A DNA stretch of 64,000 nt. It comes from Ampelomyces quisqualis. Its lineage: Eukaryota; Ascomycota; Dothideomycetes; Pleosporales; Phaeosphaeriaceae. Position numbers and translations under genes: made by a program. Position 1 is the stretch's first letter, and every line of letters begins with the position of its first letter. The DNA lies in NCBI GenBank assembly GCA_018398575.1, contig JAGTXZ010000009.1, positions 124,001 through 188,000 of the forward strand, in the 5' to 3' direction. The notes beneath the pieces are model-generated. The model worked only from the letters and a program-made list of their open reading frames with translations. It was not told the origin of the DNA and ran no database searches. Of this stretch, positions 10,577 to 22,434 are shown piece by piece.

Positions 10577-13500
10577 GGTGAGATTTGGGGAGTGAAGATG
10601 GGAGACGGCAGAGATATGGGGTAGTGATGCGGGGAGAATGCAGGGACCACCAGAACCGGAGCTGGATGATCTGGGGAAGTCGCAATCCGGGGACGCGGGT
10701 CTTGTCTTTATACAAGTTTCAACGCTGTTATTCCCCACACAGAGTGTCGACTATCAACACCCCATGCGAAGTACTGATGGTGCGCTATCCACATTCCGAC
10801 AAGTTCTCGAGTCAACAGGCCCCATGGGGAAGATCCACCCGTGCATGAGTACCAAGGCAGGTTCCCGGCCGACTCGAGCCAACATGAGGCAATTGAGGCT
10901 CGAGGTCGGGGCGGTGCGGAGCCACCGAAGGGCAAGTTCGCCAGAACTTTAATTTCAGTCTGTGTGTTGAGCTGCTGATGCATGCTTGGTATGGAGCTGG
11001 TGGCGTGGCAATTGGAAGCAAGCTCCACTCCGATCACTTGATAGCGCGGAGGTACTGTTATTAATGATAGTCGGTTGGATACACCAGTCCAGTAGAACGC
11101 TGGGACGTTTCGGTATCGGGCCTAATACACCTAGGCCTCGTCAGGTGTATGCTTAGCCACACAAATTTTGTCGTGGTGAAATTCCATCATGACCAAAGTA
11201 TTGACTGTGGATGTGCACTGTATTCGACCTACATTTCTCATGATAAAAAAAACGTAACTGTAGATTTTCAAGCTGATGAGAGCATCGGGATGCGTATCGT
11301 GCAGGCAAGTCTTCTGATACCAAGAATCTTACAAAGTGCCTTTGGCTCATCTTTGGCTCATCTGGCGCTGCTCAGTCGCATCGCGTGCATGTCGGATGAC
11401 CAAATGTGGAAGTAACCCCAGAGCCCTCAAAGTCTTGTCGTAAGAGAAGAGGCAGGCAGAAAAGTCATGGCAAGCCACAAGGCCTTGGAAGTGTGCGAGT
11501 CCAGAGTCTTAAGTGCGGGCAAGCTAGTAGACAACGTGCCAAGAGGGCCGAGATCAGGGCGCGTAGAACAACGCCGCGCAGTGGAAACGTGTTCTTGGAA
11601 CAGAATCCATCCAGCGTTTTGTCAGATGACCTTGGAGTATCCACATTCCTGTCTCCGTCGTAGCATTTGGAGGCACTTGTAAAGTATATTTGCGTCGCAT
11701 TAAGCTCCTCGTGACTCCATGGAAACATAAGGATGCCCATGAGTTTGTTGCCTCGGGCCAAGGAAGCCGAGATCTGTGTCCAAGATCTCGAGACCAGGTG
11801 TCTGTGGGGATCAACACCAAGTCGATAGACTGTATTGAGTTGGGTGGCACGTGGTTGGCATAGAAGCCCACGAGAGCGGAAGCGGGGTTTTCCTAGCCAA
11901 ACGCCAAGCTAGATGGCCGACACATTTTTGGCTCCGACTTTGTCTCGACGCTCGAGCCCACTTCGGCCAACAAGGAACGAATCCCGCGTGCTGGCGCAGG
12001 AAACACCACCACAGCTCCGCGGTTGGGGACAGACCCGCCAATCAGAAATCAAGCCAAGATACATCATCGTAGAGACACCGGCTTGGTCCTGGTGAGGCTG
12101 AACACCGCGCAGGGAGCCATGCGGAGGATGCCGGGTGTCACTCGAAAGTATGTCCCAGGATTTATGCTGAGATGCTCTGATTCGCGGGCGTTGAAGTCTT
12201 GCTGAGAAACGGGCCTGAATCTGCCGGCTGGGCAGAAATCAAGGCCTGTAGTAAAGTGGCAGCATCTGCATCGGAAGCTGCATTACGGATATGCCATGGC
12301 TCGTAGTCCTCGATGCGGAGACGAACGTGCTAGCAAAAACGCCATCGAAAAAAGATCGGACCCCAAGGCCATTGTCACGCCCGTGCCCAGGCGGCTGGTG
12401 ACATTGCGCGATAACTTGCCCCATGCGAGACGACACCGACCACGGGAGAGCTCGTGCGTACCCCGTGGGGAGATGCGGAGTGCAGAGACGTTGGACCAGA
12501 AATCCGGGTGAAGTCGTGTGACATGTAAAGTGGATTTCGAGGTCGGCGCAGTCGATTCAGATATACGTGGGTACGTTCGTCGACCCGTGCCACATCTTTG
12601 AATGAGCTCGCAAGTCCAAGTGAATCCAGGGGAACACAAGTAGTGTGTGGTTGCGATGGCTTCGGCGCGGATCTCCCTTTTCCATACATACCCGTCTCCG
12701 ATACACCACTACTCGTCGCGGCTACCTTTACAACGGAGGAGAAGAGTTGAAAGCATTTCTCAAGCGGCAAGGTATAGGGGAGAATAATGTGGTATTAGAC
12801 TATCTACTTGACAGTCTATCTACGCGGAAGGGAAACAGTGAAGAGGCTAGTTCCCATGCGTGCTAGCGTGGTATGTAGAAAGACCATGAAACGAGGCCTT
12901 GTTCCGTAACGCCAAAGTGCTCTTGCAACAGCTTTCAGCCACGCCTTTGAGTCTACCAGTCCATTCTCTTCCACGTATCAGGCCATATCCTCATCTATTG
13001 CGGGGCCATGTGCCAAGTGTCAATGTACATCCAGAGCGAAAGAATATGCGAGAGATGCTTCATTTCAAGTACACGTGTAGTCTGGACCAGGATTTCCGCA
13101 AAGGGCGTTGATAGCGGTGTATGCTATGCGTTGCTGCGCCTGTTGGGGAGTCGGGATGAATGTGTGCATCTGTAGGCATGTAATCCGCGGGTCAGAAGAA
13201 TGTGGCTTTCCGACGTGCTCGTGGTAGTGTGGCGACGGCGAGGACTTGATGTTTTCGTACATGGTGATATTTTGCTCATGCGGGTCTTGACCCTTCACTT
13301 TGTTCGTATTGTGTGCGTCACCAGGTAGGTTTCTTCTGCCATGTCTGGTCTCATGGGGATCAAGATGGCTATGAACACAGTTGTCGTGATATGGGCTAAC
13401 TGCCCAGCTTGAAGAACAGCACTCATTGATATTTTCTTCATGGTCACGAGCTTGACCGTCATGGATTTCATCGTTCCTGCAGGCTGTTGCGAATCGCAGG

Positions 13501-13806
13501 GAGGTGGCAACGAATACGGGAAGGCGCGACCAAGAATAAACATGCAAATGATTGGCTGAGCGGGAGCATTGCAAGAACCTCACTGGGCACGTTCAGCGCA
13601 TAGTGTATTGTTCAGTAGATAAATCGCTAAATCTTCCCGATAGTCTACACGAAAATAGTCCGCGCGAGGAAGCTGGGCATGTCCTTGGTAGTGTGGCCTT
13701 CTCATGCTTCTAAGCTCCTCTTGCGGCCGCGCTTGCGCCTGATAGTGGGCGCGAATACCGATGAACAGCCAGACAAAAGTTCCAAGTCGAGACCAATGTC
13801 GACCTC
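10577..13806. other. Intergenic, 3.2 kb, no gene recognised
   Basis: The left end should hold the promoter of the minus-strand MFS transporter. Many overlapping short frames occur, the longest (13065-13583, minus) opening with GTG and lacking any early ATG. A small direct duplication (TTTGGCTCATC twice) lies near 11342-11363. I see no domain, tRNA or transposon signature. Confidence 0.5.
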
Positions 13807-14610
13807 TCAGTCATGGAATTTCCTGTTCTCGTTCTCGCCGAACAGTGTGACCCTGATGGACGGTAGGGCTTGGGACTCGAGAAGCCTCAAGCGCTCCTCG
13901 AAGGTGTTGTTGATGTCAATGCGTCCGCCGGTACCCACAATCATGGCACCGCCCGCACTACACTGTGTCAGTCGATGCCCCTCATAGCGTTTCCAGAGCA
14001 CTTACGCTCCCTCAGCCAGCGGGTCGCTCTCGTCAATGGTGATGGCCACGTCCTTGGCAATTTTGGACTTGTACTCGGACTGCGCTTCGTCGATGGCCTT
14101 CTTGGCGATGTCGTTGTCTGCCTTCCTAACCCTGACCTGCAGCTTGTCCTCGTTCAGTGCGTATGCGCCCTCGAGGATCAGGTTCTTCAAGACGTCCTGG
14201 TACTTCTTCTTGTCCTTGGCCACGTCGCCCAGCTTCTTGCTGGCATCGTCGAACAGCTTGTTGAGCAGGTCCTGGCGCGCGCTCAGGGTCCGTAACCGCG
14301 ACTTGTTGGAGACGGTGGAGCGGGTGATTTGCTGCGACATGGAGGCCTGCTTGAACTTCTTCTCGTACGCCGTGTCGATGGCGGCGGTTTCCTGGCGGAC
14401 GAGCTTGGACTTTTCGATGGCGAACTCTTCGTCGGCCTTGAGGCGGATCTCGTTGGCCTTCTCCATGGCCTCTTGGCGGATGAAGGCCGTCATCTTCTTG
14501 AGCTCGCCGGCGACCTGCCATGGCGGGGGTGGTTAGCGGGTGGTGTTGACGTAGCTGGAGTGCGCGGCGGAGCCTACCTGGTCGTCGGAGAGGGCGTGTG
14601 CTTGCGACAT
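13807..14610 (-). CDS. VMA4: V-type proton ATPase subunit E
   Basis: Three exons, complement(join(13807..13957,14006..14514,14578..14610)), encode 230 aa, the usual length of Vma4. Subunit E is part of the peripheral stalk of the vacuolar H+-ATPase and links the V1 motor to Vo on vacuolar and endosomal membranes. The N-terminus MSQAHALSDDQ is a 33-nt exon joined to VAGELKKMTAFIRQEA, followed by a long charged helix (EKANEIRLKADEEF, KSKLVRQE). The globular C-terminal half includes the family signature GGAMIVGTGGRIDINNTFEE just before the end (SIRVTLFGENENRKFHD). Introns are 48 and 63 nt with GTAAGT and GTAGGC donors. The gene is divergent from the NIPA-like gene, 299 bp apart. Confidence 0.95.
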
Positions 14611-14909
14611 GGTGGCAGGTGTGTGGGGGGTCTGCGGGGGGTCTGCGGGGGGTCTGCGGGGGGTGTGGTGGTATTTGGAGAGGGACGGGTAGCTGGTGGC
14701 AGATGCACGGAGTAGTGAAGCACGGGGATGGAGCTTGGACCTACTCGGTGCATCGCTCACGGGAGTGTGACGTTGGCGCCAGCAGCACATGCACCCTCTA
14801 CATACTCCACGCCCGCACCCGCATCTCCACCCACCACGTCCACAGCATGCACCCCCTCTCTAGCTAGCACCGGCTCACCGCAGCGACAACACACGGCCCG
14901 CCCGACACC
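14611..14909. promoter_or_regulatory. Bidirectional promoter, VMA4 / NIPA-like gene
   Basis: This 299-bp spacer separates two head-to-head start codons and must contain both 5' ends. It carries a tandem GGGGGTCTGC run (about 14636-14662, four near-copies) close to the VMA4 start and a C/A-rich stretch before the other gene. No classical TATA box is obvious. Confidence 0.6.
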
Positions 14910-16727
14910 ATGGTGGACCTGTCGGCGGGCGCCAGCATGGCTGTGAGTCCGGGCCCTTGCTGGCCTGCACCGGTGCATGCTAATGCGTCTTCAGCTCGGC
15001 GTCGTCGTCGGCCTCGTCTCCACCAGCGTGCAGAGCATCGGCCTGACGCTGCAGCGCAAGTCGCATCTGCTCGAAGAAGACAAGGAGGACGACTACGACC
15101 GCAGGCCGCCCTACAAGCGGCGCACGTGGCAGGTGAGAACAGCGTGCCCCAGTGCCTGGACGTAGACTCACCCGCGCAGCTGGGTATGCTCATGTTCGTC
15201 GTGGCAAACATAGTCGGCAGCACCATCCAGATCACCACCCTGCCGCTCCCCGTCCTCTCCACCCTGCAGGCGTCCGGCCTCGTCTTCAACTCGATATGCG
15301 CCTCCGTCATCCTCAACGAGCCCTTCACGCGCTACTCCTTCGTCGGCACTATGCTCGTTGCGACTGGCGCGCTCCTCATCGCACTGTTCGGTGCCATCTC
15401 CGAGCCCTCGCACAATCTCGACCAGCTCCTCGCCCTTCTGGGACGCAAGCATTTCCTCGCCTGGATCTTCTCGACCCTCTTTGTCGTTGTCCTTTTCCTC
15501 GCTGCGAACTGCTCTCTCAAGCGCCTATACCCCCGGACAACCCCCCGAATGCGGCTGGTCCGCGGCATGTTCTTCGGTTGCGTGAGTGGCATACTGTCCG
15601 CCCATTCGCTCCTCATCGCAAAGAGTGCCGTCGAGCTACTGGTGCGCACCATTGTGGACCGCCACAACCAATTTGACCGCTGGCAGTCATGGATGATTTT
15701 GATCGGACTCGTCGTGTTCGCCTTGACACAACTATACTACATGCATCGGGGACTGAAGCTGTGCAGTACAAGTGTCTTGTACCCGCTTGTCTTTTGTGTG
15801 TACAACATCATCGCCATTATAGATGGGCTCATCTACTTCCACCAGAGCAGCCGCCTGTCTAGTCTTCATGCCGGGCTCATTGCGCTCGGTACGACCATCC
15901 TTCTCGCGGGAGTCGTGTGCTTGAGCTGGAGGTTGGAAGACGCGGATGACGAGCCGAGATCACCTGCAGCAACCAAGCACATGGGCAAGGTGCCGATGCC
16001 GCAGACCGCACTGCAACCTGGTATCGGCCTTGTACACGGCCATATCATGGACGAGCCTGAAGAGCCACTAGACATTGAAGCGGAAGCACCAGGGGCACAT
16101 GGCTCCCTTACAGAACAGACCAAGCGCAAGTCAATCGATGAGCGAACGCCACTATTACAACGGGCAGGCACCGGCCCTGCGCTTACTGGATCCAATCGGT
16201 CGCAGAAACGTCCAGCGCTAGATTCCCAGAGCAGCAATGAGCGCGCGAGTCCTTCATTACGCAAGACACCACGGAGGCGACGGATGACAATTTCAGAAGA
16301 GACGGACGAAATATGGGCTGAGCTCAATGATCGAGACTCGATACGATTTCCTGCAAGACGATCTGCGGATCTAGAAAGAAGACCAAGATCGGGCACTTTA
16401 CCTGCGCGGAGAAAAGACACGTCATCGACGTGGTTGGGCCAGATGCGCAGACGATCCTGGTTTGATAGTCTTGGTCAACGAAGCAGGAGCGTGTCACAAG
16501 GTAAACGACCAGTCGACAGTTCCTCAAGGCTGCTTAGTCATCCGGATCCCGACGATGGCGACCACTCTGATGCAGATGTCGACCACCGAACTCAACGGCG
16601 AGGAACCTGGGGCTCTGCCCCAAGTGAAGCGCCAAACCAAGACGCAAAGGGAGACTGGTTTAAGCTCAAGTGGTGGCGCAAGCGATGGCGGGAAGGCGAC
16701 GAAGATGAGGAGCCGCAGCAAAGATGA
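14910..16727 (+). CDS. NIPA-type magnesium transporter-like membrane protein
   Basis: Three exons, join(14910..14942,14995..15132,15180..16727), give 572 aa. Introns are 52 and 47 nt, both with GTGAG donors. The N-terminal half resembles the NIPA/DUF803 family, linked to Mg2+ transport in animals, here presumably in an internal or plasma membrane. Features include LGVVVGLVSTSVQSIGLTLQ (TM1), NIVGSTIQITTLPLPVLSTL, an ASGLVFNSICASVILNEPFT segment typical of the drug/metabolite superfamily, then further helices to about residue 350 (GTTILLAGVVCLSW). The C-terminal 220 residues are hydrophilic, Ser/Arg-rich and probably cytosolic, which is long for the family. Function in fungi is inferred from family only. 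Confidence 0.85.
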   Translation: MVDLSAGASMAVSPGPCWPAPVHANASSARRRRRPRLHQRAEHRPDAAAQVASARRRQGGRLRPQAALQAAHVAGENSVPQCLDVDSPAQLGMLMFVVANIVGSTIQITTLPLPVLSTLQASGLVFNSICASVILNEPFTRYSFVGTMLVATGALLIALFGAISEPSHNLDQLLALLGRKHFLAWIFSTLFVVVLFLAANCSLKRLYPRTTPRMRLVRGMFFGCVSGILSAHSLLIAKSAVELLVRTIVDRHNQFDRWQSWMILIGLVVFALTQLYYMHRGLKLCSTSVLYPLVFCVYNIIAIIDGLIYFHQSSRLSSLHAGLIALGTTILLAGVVCLSWRLEDADDEPRSPAATKHMGKVPMPQTALQPGIGLVHGHIMDEPEEPLDIEAEAPGAHGSLTEQTKRKSIDERTPLLQRAGTGPALTGSNRSQKRPALDSQSSNERASPSLRKTPRRRRMTISEETDEIWAELNDRDSIRFPARRSADLERRPRSGTLPARRKDTSSTWLGQMRRRSWFDSLGQRSRSVSQGKRPVDSSSRLLSHPDPDDGDHSDADVDHRTQRRGTWGSAPSEAPNQDAKGDWFKLKWWRKRWREGDEDEEPQQR

Positions 16728-17415
16728 TTTTAGATATCCCTATAGCCTCAGAACATATTACTTCTGTTACGATTCGAACAAGCGCGCATCGATTTGCAGG
16801 GCTGAAATGTACATGCAGCTTTCCAACCATGTAATCACCTTGTACATGTCGTGTCAAATACGTATCCTTATCCAAGCGATAAGCTCCCCGCCAACTACGG
16901 TGAAATCAAGACCTACCCCACCGTGGTAGAGGGGTAACTTGCTGCCTTGTTTGGTATGTCATCATCTTTGCACGGATCTTCTTCGTAGTGAAGGGAAAAT
17001 ATGACCACAGTCAACGGGTCGCTGCATGAATCAGACTGGTGTTGGTGTGTGAATGAACAATTGTCGTGGCGTATACACCAGGCCTGGCAAGAGTATAGAC
17101 CACGGATAGGTGGCCTTCCAAGGGCCAAGGTCATGAAGTCTCCTGGTTGTAGTGTAGGGTCACAAAGGCTGGTCTAGAAAGGACTGAGGCCAGGCAAGCT
17201 GCGCGACATCCCAGAATGGTTCTTGTCATTCATAATGGTTGATCGCCTGGTACGTGTTCATAGAGAGACTGGTGTTGTGTAAAATAGACCAATGAGCGCG
17301 TGAGGACACAATCACCATACCCTAGGTACCCGATACGGAATTAGCGTTGGAATCTCTACAGTAGGTAGTGGTAGCTTCGAGTCATCAACATACATGCACA
17401 CTTTCCCTCCACCTC
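16728..17415. other. Intergenic, 3' flank of NIPA-like gene and 5' flank of HET gene
   Basis: No frames of note. The frame of the HET protein stays open upstream to 17368 without an ATG, so the 5' untranslated region lies here. Confidence 0.6.
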
Positions 17416-19437
17416 ATGGATATCCATGTAGGTATCAATAGAGTGGACTCTGTATACCTCGATTCAATCAAAGATGTCTCGATCCGACTCCTCCAAGCTT
17501 CGCGCCAAGACAATGGCGATTTCATCGGCACGCTTCAGACCTTTCCTTTAGCGAGCGCTCCTCACTTCTACACTGCAAGCTATGTTTGGGGTGACACAAG
17601 CGACTCTGGAATCAGAATACATCTAGATACAGGACCGCTTCCTGTCTTACGCAGTTTGGTGCCCTTTCTACAAATGATCACAACCCACCATGATTTTGAC
17701 GCTAAAAACTGGTGGTGGATTGATAGCTTGTGCATCAATCTCACAGACGGGAATGAGCGCGAGCACCAGGTTCGCATCATGGCAGACATTTATGAAAGAT
17801 CAAGGAGAGCCATCATCTGGCTAGGTGAAGAGAAAGAGATGGGTAGCAACTGCGAAGGTGCCATCGAGTTCCTACACACACTTGCTAGTTTACAAGTCGC
17901 TTTCAATGGCGACGATCACGCAATGAGGAAAAGCCTCAAGGACCCAAAGTTTGTCTCTAGTTGCCTTGCGGTGACAAATCTACTTTACAGGCCTTGGTGG
18001 ACTAGAGTCTGGACACTGCAAGAATTTGTCCTGCCGAAAGAAGCCAAACTCTACTGCGGTCCGAGCAGCATTAGTCGCGGCAAGTTCAAGAGTGCAATAT
18101 ACAGCATATTTCTATGCAGCACTATCAGCAACGACTTTGAACACGAACTTGTGCCGCGGGATGCTTTCACTGGGGCGTTCAACAGGAGAAGGATCCATCA
18201 GCTGCACACCAAGCCCGAGTCGAAAGGCATCGGATTGATTGCTATCATGGCATACCTTGGCAACCACGCCGCGACTGACAGCAGAGATCGCATCTTTTCT
18301 GTCCTGGGTCTGGTGACTAGCCGGGACCGCCGTCTGGTAGGATGTCCAGAATATACCACCAGCACTCAACTGCAGTTCGCTAAGCTTGTCCGCTTGTACT
18401 GGTACGTCCATGGGAACCTCGACATTATCTGCTTCGTGCACCTTTTTAGTCGCTACTCCGGGCCGAAGGACCCTGGAGCTGATGAAGCTGTGCCGTGGTG
18501 GGCGCCTGACTGGCGCGCCACGATTGACTACGCTTCTCCTGTTCCGCTCATGGTATCCCAAAGTTCGAACGAGCACATTGGCAATTTCCGACCCCTTCGC
18601 TCAGAGACTTGGAAAGCAAAGTACGACGCACCTGGCTCGCAACTGCGTAAGAAGACAAATGTGGTTTTCTCTGATAACATCAAAGAGCTATGGTGCGATG
18701 GAGTCGTGTTGGACACCATACATGGCCTCGGCGGACTGGACCTTCGCGAACTCAGGTGTCAGAGCTTCGTCTGCGCCGAAGAGGGCCATGTCATGTTGCA
18801 ATCGGGAGTAGATCCGAATCAAGCTCCACGCGCCACCATGCTACCTATGGATTGGTTGGAAGCAATAGCTCGTTCACTAGTCCTCGATCGACAGGACAAG
18901 TACTTGTGCTTCCATGCTCCACAGCACTATATCACCGACTTTCTGTATCTGTGTCATGCATGCATCGTCAACGATCCCGTAGACTGGAGCTTCTCGACCT
19001 GGTTCGAACAGAATCGACATTTGAGATTTGGCGACCAAACACTCGAGGCTCTAGTTCGAGCTGTACCACCAGATATTCCAATATCTCCGCCTCCCCTTCG
19101 CCGCCCCGCGTCTTATCCGATACGCCAAGCAGATGATGGCTATTCCGACCGACAGGACACATTCTTGACTCGGTTTCACGACACTGTGCGCAAAAAGGCA
19201 CGGCGCCTGACCGTCACTGACCATGGATTGATCGGTGCCACGCCATGCCGAGCTCGAAAGGGGGATGTTGTCGCTGTCCTATTCGGATGTAGTATCCCAC
19301 TTGTACTTCGTGTCAGAGGAGAAAGGGATGCCTGGCAGGTTATTGGCGAAGCATACGTACATGGTTTCATGCATGGAGAAGTTGCAAATCTACTTAAGAG
19401 AGGGAAGAAGACTACGAAGCGATTCCGTCTTGTTTGA
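17416..19437 (+). CDS. HET-domain protein (heterokaryon incompatibility-like)
   Basis: An intronless gene encodes 673 aa from the first in-frame ATG (MDIHVGINRVDSVYLDSI). The N-terminal HET domain is clear: FYTASYVWGD at about residues 51-60, WWWIDSLCINLTDGNEREHQ near 100-118, then IMADIYERSRRAIIWLGE near 121-138 and RPWWTRVWTLQEF near 200. HET domains trigger non-self cell death in fungi when paired with an incompatible partner, though most family members have no known trigger. The C-terminal part (GLIGATPCRARKGDVVAVLF, then LRVRGERDAWQVIGEAYVHG) is the usual small beta module of these proteins. No neighbouring partner gene such as a NACHT or SesB is seen. Confidence 0.93.
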   Translation: MDIHVGINRVDSVYLDSIKDVSIRLLQASRQDNGDFIGTLQTFPLASAPHFYTASYVWGDTSDSGIRIHLDTGPLPVLRSLVPFLQMITTHHDFDAKNWWWIDSLCINLTDGNEREHQVRIMADIYERSRRAIIWLGEEKEMGSNCEGAIEFLHTLASLQVAFNGDDHAMRKSLKDPKFVSSCLAVTNLLYRPWWTRVWTLQEFVLPKEAKLYCGPSSISRGKFKSAIYSIFLCSTISNDFEHELVPRDAFTGAFNRRRIHQLHTKPESKGIGLIAIMAYLGNHAATDSRDRIFSVLGLVTSRDRRLVGCPEYTTSTQLQFAKLVRLYWYVHGNLDIICFVHLFSRYSGPKDPGADEAVPWWAPDWRATIDYASPVPLMVSQSSNEHIGNFRPLRSETWKAKYDAPGSQLRKKTNVVFSDNIKELWCDGVVLDTIHGLGGLDLRELRCQSFVCAEEGHVMLQSGVDPNQAPRATMLPMDWLEAIARSLVLDRQDKYLCFHAPQHYITDFLYLCHACIVNDPVDWSFSTWFEQNRHLRFGDQTLEALVRAVPPDIPISPPPLRRPASYPIRQADDGYSDRQDTFLTRFHDTVRKKARRLTVTDHGLIGATPCRARKGDVVAVLFGCSIPLVLRVRGERDAWQVIGEAYVHGFMHGEVANLLKRGKKTTKRFRLV

Positions 19438-20954
19438 ATTGGCTCCGTGTGGTCTAAGGAGCGTTGGAGAGCTACGTCGATACAGAAACACTCTACATCG
19501 CGTGTGATGAACTCTACGAGGCGAGCTATGGGCCGATACTGAAGACATCGATGCCATGATCATTAATTGACATGCCCTGGTCCATAATAGTAGCACGAGC
19601 ACTCCACGCTTACGACATTGCGTCAACCGCAAATACGGTCCATACAAGCCCTCCGAGCCCGCCAAAAGGCCGAATTCTCGAGACCAAGGCCCTTCCCAAG
19701 ATCGAAAATATGATCTTCGATCATGATCAGAACATGAACGCAGCATCGTCGTTGGAAGACCGATGGGCGAACATAGATGCCACGCCGTGCCTCGCAGACA
19801 ACCGAACCCTGCAAACAGTTGTATGTACCTTTTATACGAACGAGCCTTTGCGGAGATGCAACACATGTCGTGCAACGAAGATTCCCAGGGTGGCAGAAGC
19901 GTCGACAATCCCGACACCACGCGAATCAACTCACAGCCAGCTTCCAAATCCTCACATACAGTATATATCCAGGCTGGGAACAACTCACGACTTATGCTTG
20001 CCCCAACGTCGCCAACTCTACCCTCACCAACTCCTTCCAAATCCCCAAACGAGCCCTGACAAACCCTCGGATTCCAAACTCCGGTCGTAACACTAACCGC
20101 ATCATACAGAGTCTATCAAGCAGACATGCACCCACGCCAGGCTCTACACCATGCACGCCACCGCCCACCGCAGGCCACGCGCCCGCAGACCGATTGCGCG
20201 AACAGAGTGCGAAACCCCCCCCCCCGCCCCGGGTAACGCAGTAAATCAGTGCGCCGGGCCTGAAGAGTGAAGAGTGAAGAGCCGTCATGTCGACGGTATA
20301 CTCCGGTCAACTTGGGGAGCGGGTACAAGAAAGGGGTTGGTAGCGTTTACAGGAGAGCCAAGGGATGCGTTTTATTTAGGTCACACAAGACAAGTAAGAA
20401 GAAAAGGGAGAAAAAAACAAACGGAGGGAAATGTGTGAGATGCAAAGGGAATGACCGAGGATTGGGATGTTGTCATGACCCATTTTTCTCCCATGGGATG
20501 AGTGATGGTTGGTAGGATTGTCGCGGTCTGAATGGGCCAATGGAAATGCTTTGTTTACTGCTAGCGTGGAAAAGGGGAGGCACTGGCTGGCAAACGGTTT
20601 GGACGAAGTGTTTAGTGCGTTGATGATGTACCTGCCTACATGCTTCGGTCTGTTGCGGTATTGATTCGCCGGGGAGATGATGTGCTGACATCGGGTGTCG
20701 TGCTTGTTTCGTCTGAAGTGGCAACTAGGGGTCATTGTGCTCCGGACAGGGACCTTGGGTACTTGCGCACATAAGTGAGGTAATATGAGGCGCGAAGTTA
20801 AGGGCTGTTGGTGTAAAAAGGTGCTGTCTGCCATGCTAGCGTCAGTGGATATGTTGTGTGATGGCCGTGTACTGGAAGACATGATTGAATATATTGATTC
20901 GTGCTTCATTGCCGCATGTCCCACCCAGTGCTACACATGAGTCTCATCACCTCG
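19438..20954. other. Intergenic, 1.5 kb
   Basis: No supported gene. A cytosine tract (about 20213-20229, CCCCCCCC-type with one G) and an adjacent GAAGAGTGAAGAGTGAAGAG microrepeat (20261-20281) lie here, with an A/G-rich stretch at 20395-20430. The right end is 3' flank of CHS5. Confidence 0.5.
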
Positions 20955-22242
20955 TTATAGTTTTATATCCTGGAAGCTGTCTGGATCTCCTCCTTCATCC
21001 TCGACTGATGCGTGGCCCGGCTTCGGTCTGTTCGGAATACCAGTTTCAAGCGACTTTTCGTTACTTGGCTCGGGTTCAGGTTCTGACTCGTCTTCGCTCT
21101 CCGCTTCCTTCTCTTTCTCTGCCTGTGGATTGCTATCCTCAGTCTGAACCTTTTGTTCCTCGACCTGCGACTTGGGCTCTGGGGTTGTTGATGCGCTCCT
21201 CTCGTTGATTTCGTCTTTGGGCGGGGGTGGTGGCGCTGCCGCATCGTCATCTCGTTCATGTGTTGGTCGGTCGGGTGTGGGTGGCGTAATTTCAGTTCTT
21301 GGGCTCATGACGGGGCTTTTTGGCTGCAGCGGTTGCTGTTGTTGTTGCGACGCTCCAGGGCCAACGTTGCGCATGCGAGCGTCTGCACCCAGATAATAGC
21401 CTCGTACACCCACAATTCGGCCTTCTCTCTCGCATCCTATGATCCAGTCCGGCACCACCACTGGGATGTTGTTTTCCACTGCCTTCTCCCATGCCACGCC
21501 CCTGCCCTCTGTGCAGACGAAATGGGTCGTGTCAATGCGAACACTGTCGGCAAGCTTGGCCCCAATCCTCTCAACAGATCGCTGTAGCGATTCGCGCAGA
21601 GCTGCCGGCATGTGGCCAGGTGTAATGGTGATGCCAGACAGATCCGTCATCTTGTGTGTCTGTACATTGAGCTTGTCGCTGCTGAAAGTGCCTGCGCTTG
21701 TCTTGAGCACCAGGTGGAACGTGTACTCCGAGTCCACGGCGAGACCGCTCAGCTTGGTGCTGTGGACTTCGCTAGGCTTCGGGATGGTGCCTGCCTTGCT
21801 GCCGTTGCGGTACAGGGCGAGGCTTCGGAGTTCGGCGGTCCCGATGTCTATGGGGTCCCACTCGAGGACGACCGAGGTTTGCGTGGCATTGCGACAGCGA
21901 ATGACGGGCGCAGAGGGTGTGTGCTGGCCGAAGGTGCGGAATATCTCCGACTGCAGTTCGTGGAAGTCCTTGGCGGCGTTGGCTTCGGCGTCATAGTTCC
22001 TGCCGACGTTGATGTCGACTATGCTGCCCGAAGATATGTCTGGCGGCAGCAGTATGGAGGGGAACTCGATCTGGGTGGCGGTCAGCATGGAGTGAATGCA
22101 GGGATCGTCATGCGCGCTGTCGCGCTGTGAGGCTTGGGCTGTGAGGGCACTTGGGGCAGTGGGCACGTACGAGGCGCTTGTCCTCGGTCAGCAGGACAGC
22201 CACACCAGCGTCGACCTTGCCAACTGTGAGAGAGACCAGCAT
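20955..22242 (-). CDS. CHS5: Chitin biosynthesis protein CHS5 (exomer scaffold)
   Basis: Two exons, complement(join(20955..22070,22171..22242)), encode 395 aa. Chs5 is the core of exomer, which with Arf1 exports chitin synthase III and other cargo from the trans-Golgi. Exon 1 gives MLVSLTVGKVDAGVAVLL followed by TEDKRL; a 100-nt intron (GTACGT donor) leads to IEFPSILLPPDISSGSIVDI, matching the conserved dimerisation segment. An FN3 domain follows (about 80-170, APVIRCRNATQTSVVLEWDP), then a BRCT domain (about 175-270, THFVCTEGRGVAWEKAVENN, VVPDWIIGCER). These form the Arf1-binding FBE core. The tail is Pro/Glu-rich with polyQ, polyP and acidic runs. It is shorter than the yeast protein, mainly in the tail. 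Confidence 0.93.
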
Positions 22243-22434
22243 GGCGTGTGGTTTGTCGGACGGCCCTGTTTGGAGACGTCATGTTTATGGAAGCTCAGCT
22301 CCCTGCCCTGGTTCCTGCACTACTGGCGGCCCGAAGTTCTGCCGAGTGATCGTGTCCTCGGGATCGGAGGACTAGACACTACAACGCGCAGCCACACAGT
22401 ACGTATTCTAGTTCTAACAAGAGCAGAAGCTACC

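Noticed and set aside
13065..13583. 172-codon minus-strand frame, His/Cys-rich
   Set aside because: It opens with GTG, has no ATG in its first 100 codons and overlaps another frame of equal quality; no splice model gives a signal peptide.
19572..20090. 172-codon plus frame after the HET gene
   Set aside because: Low-complexity Pro/Thr/Ser composition with a competing frame on each strand and non-coding codon pattern.
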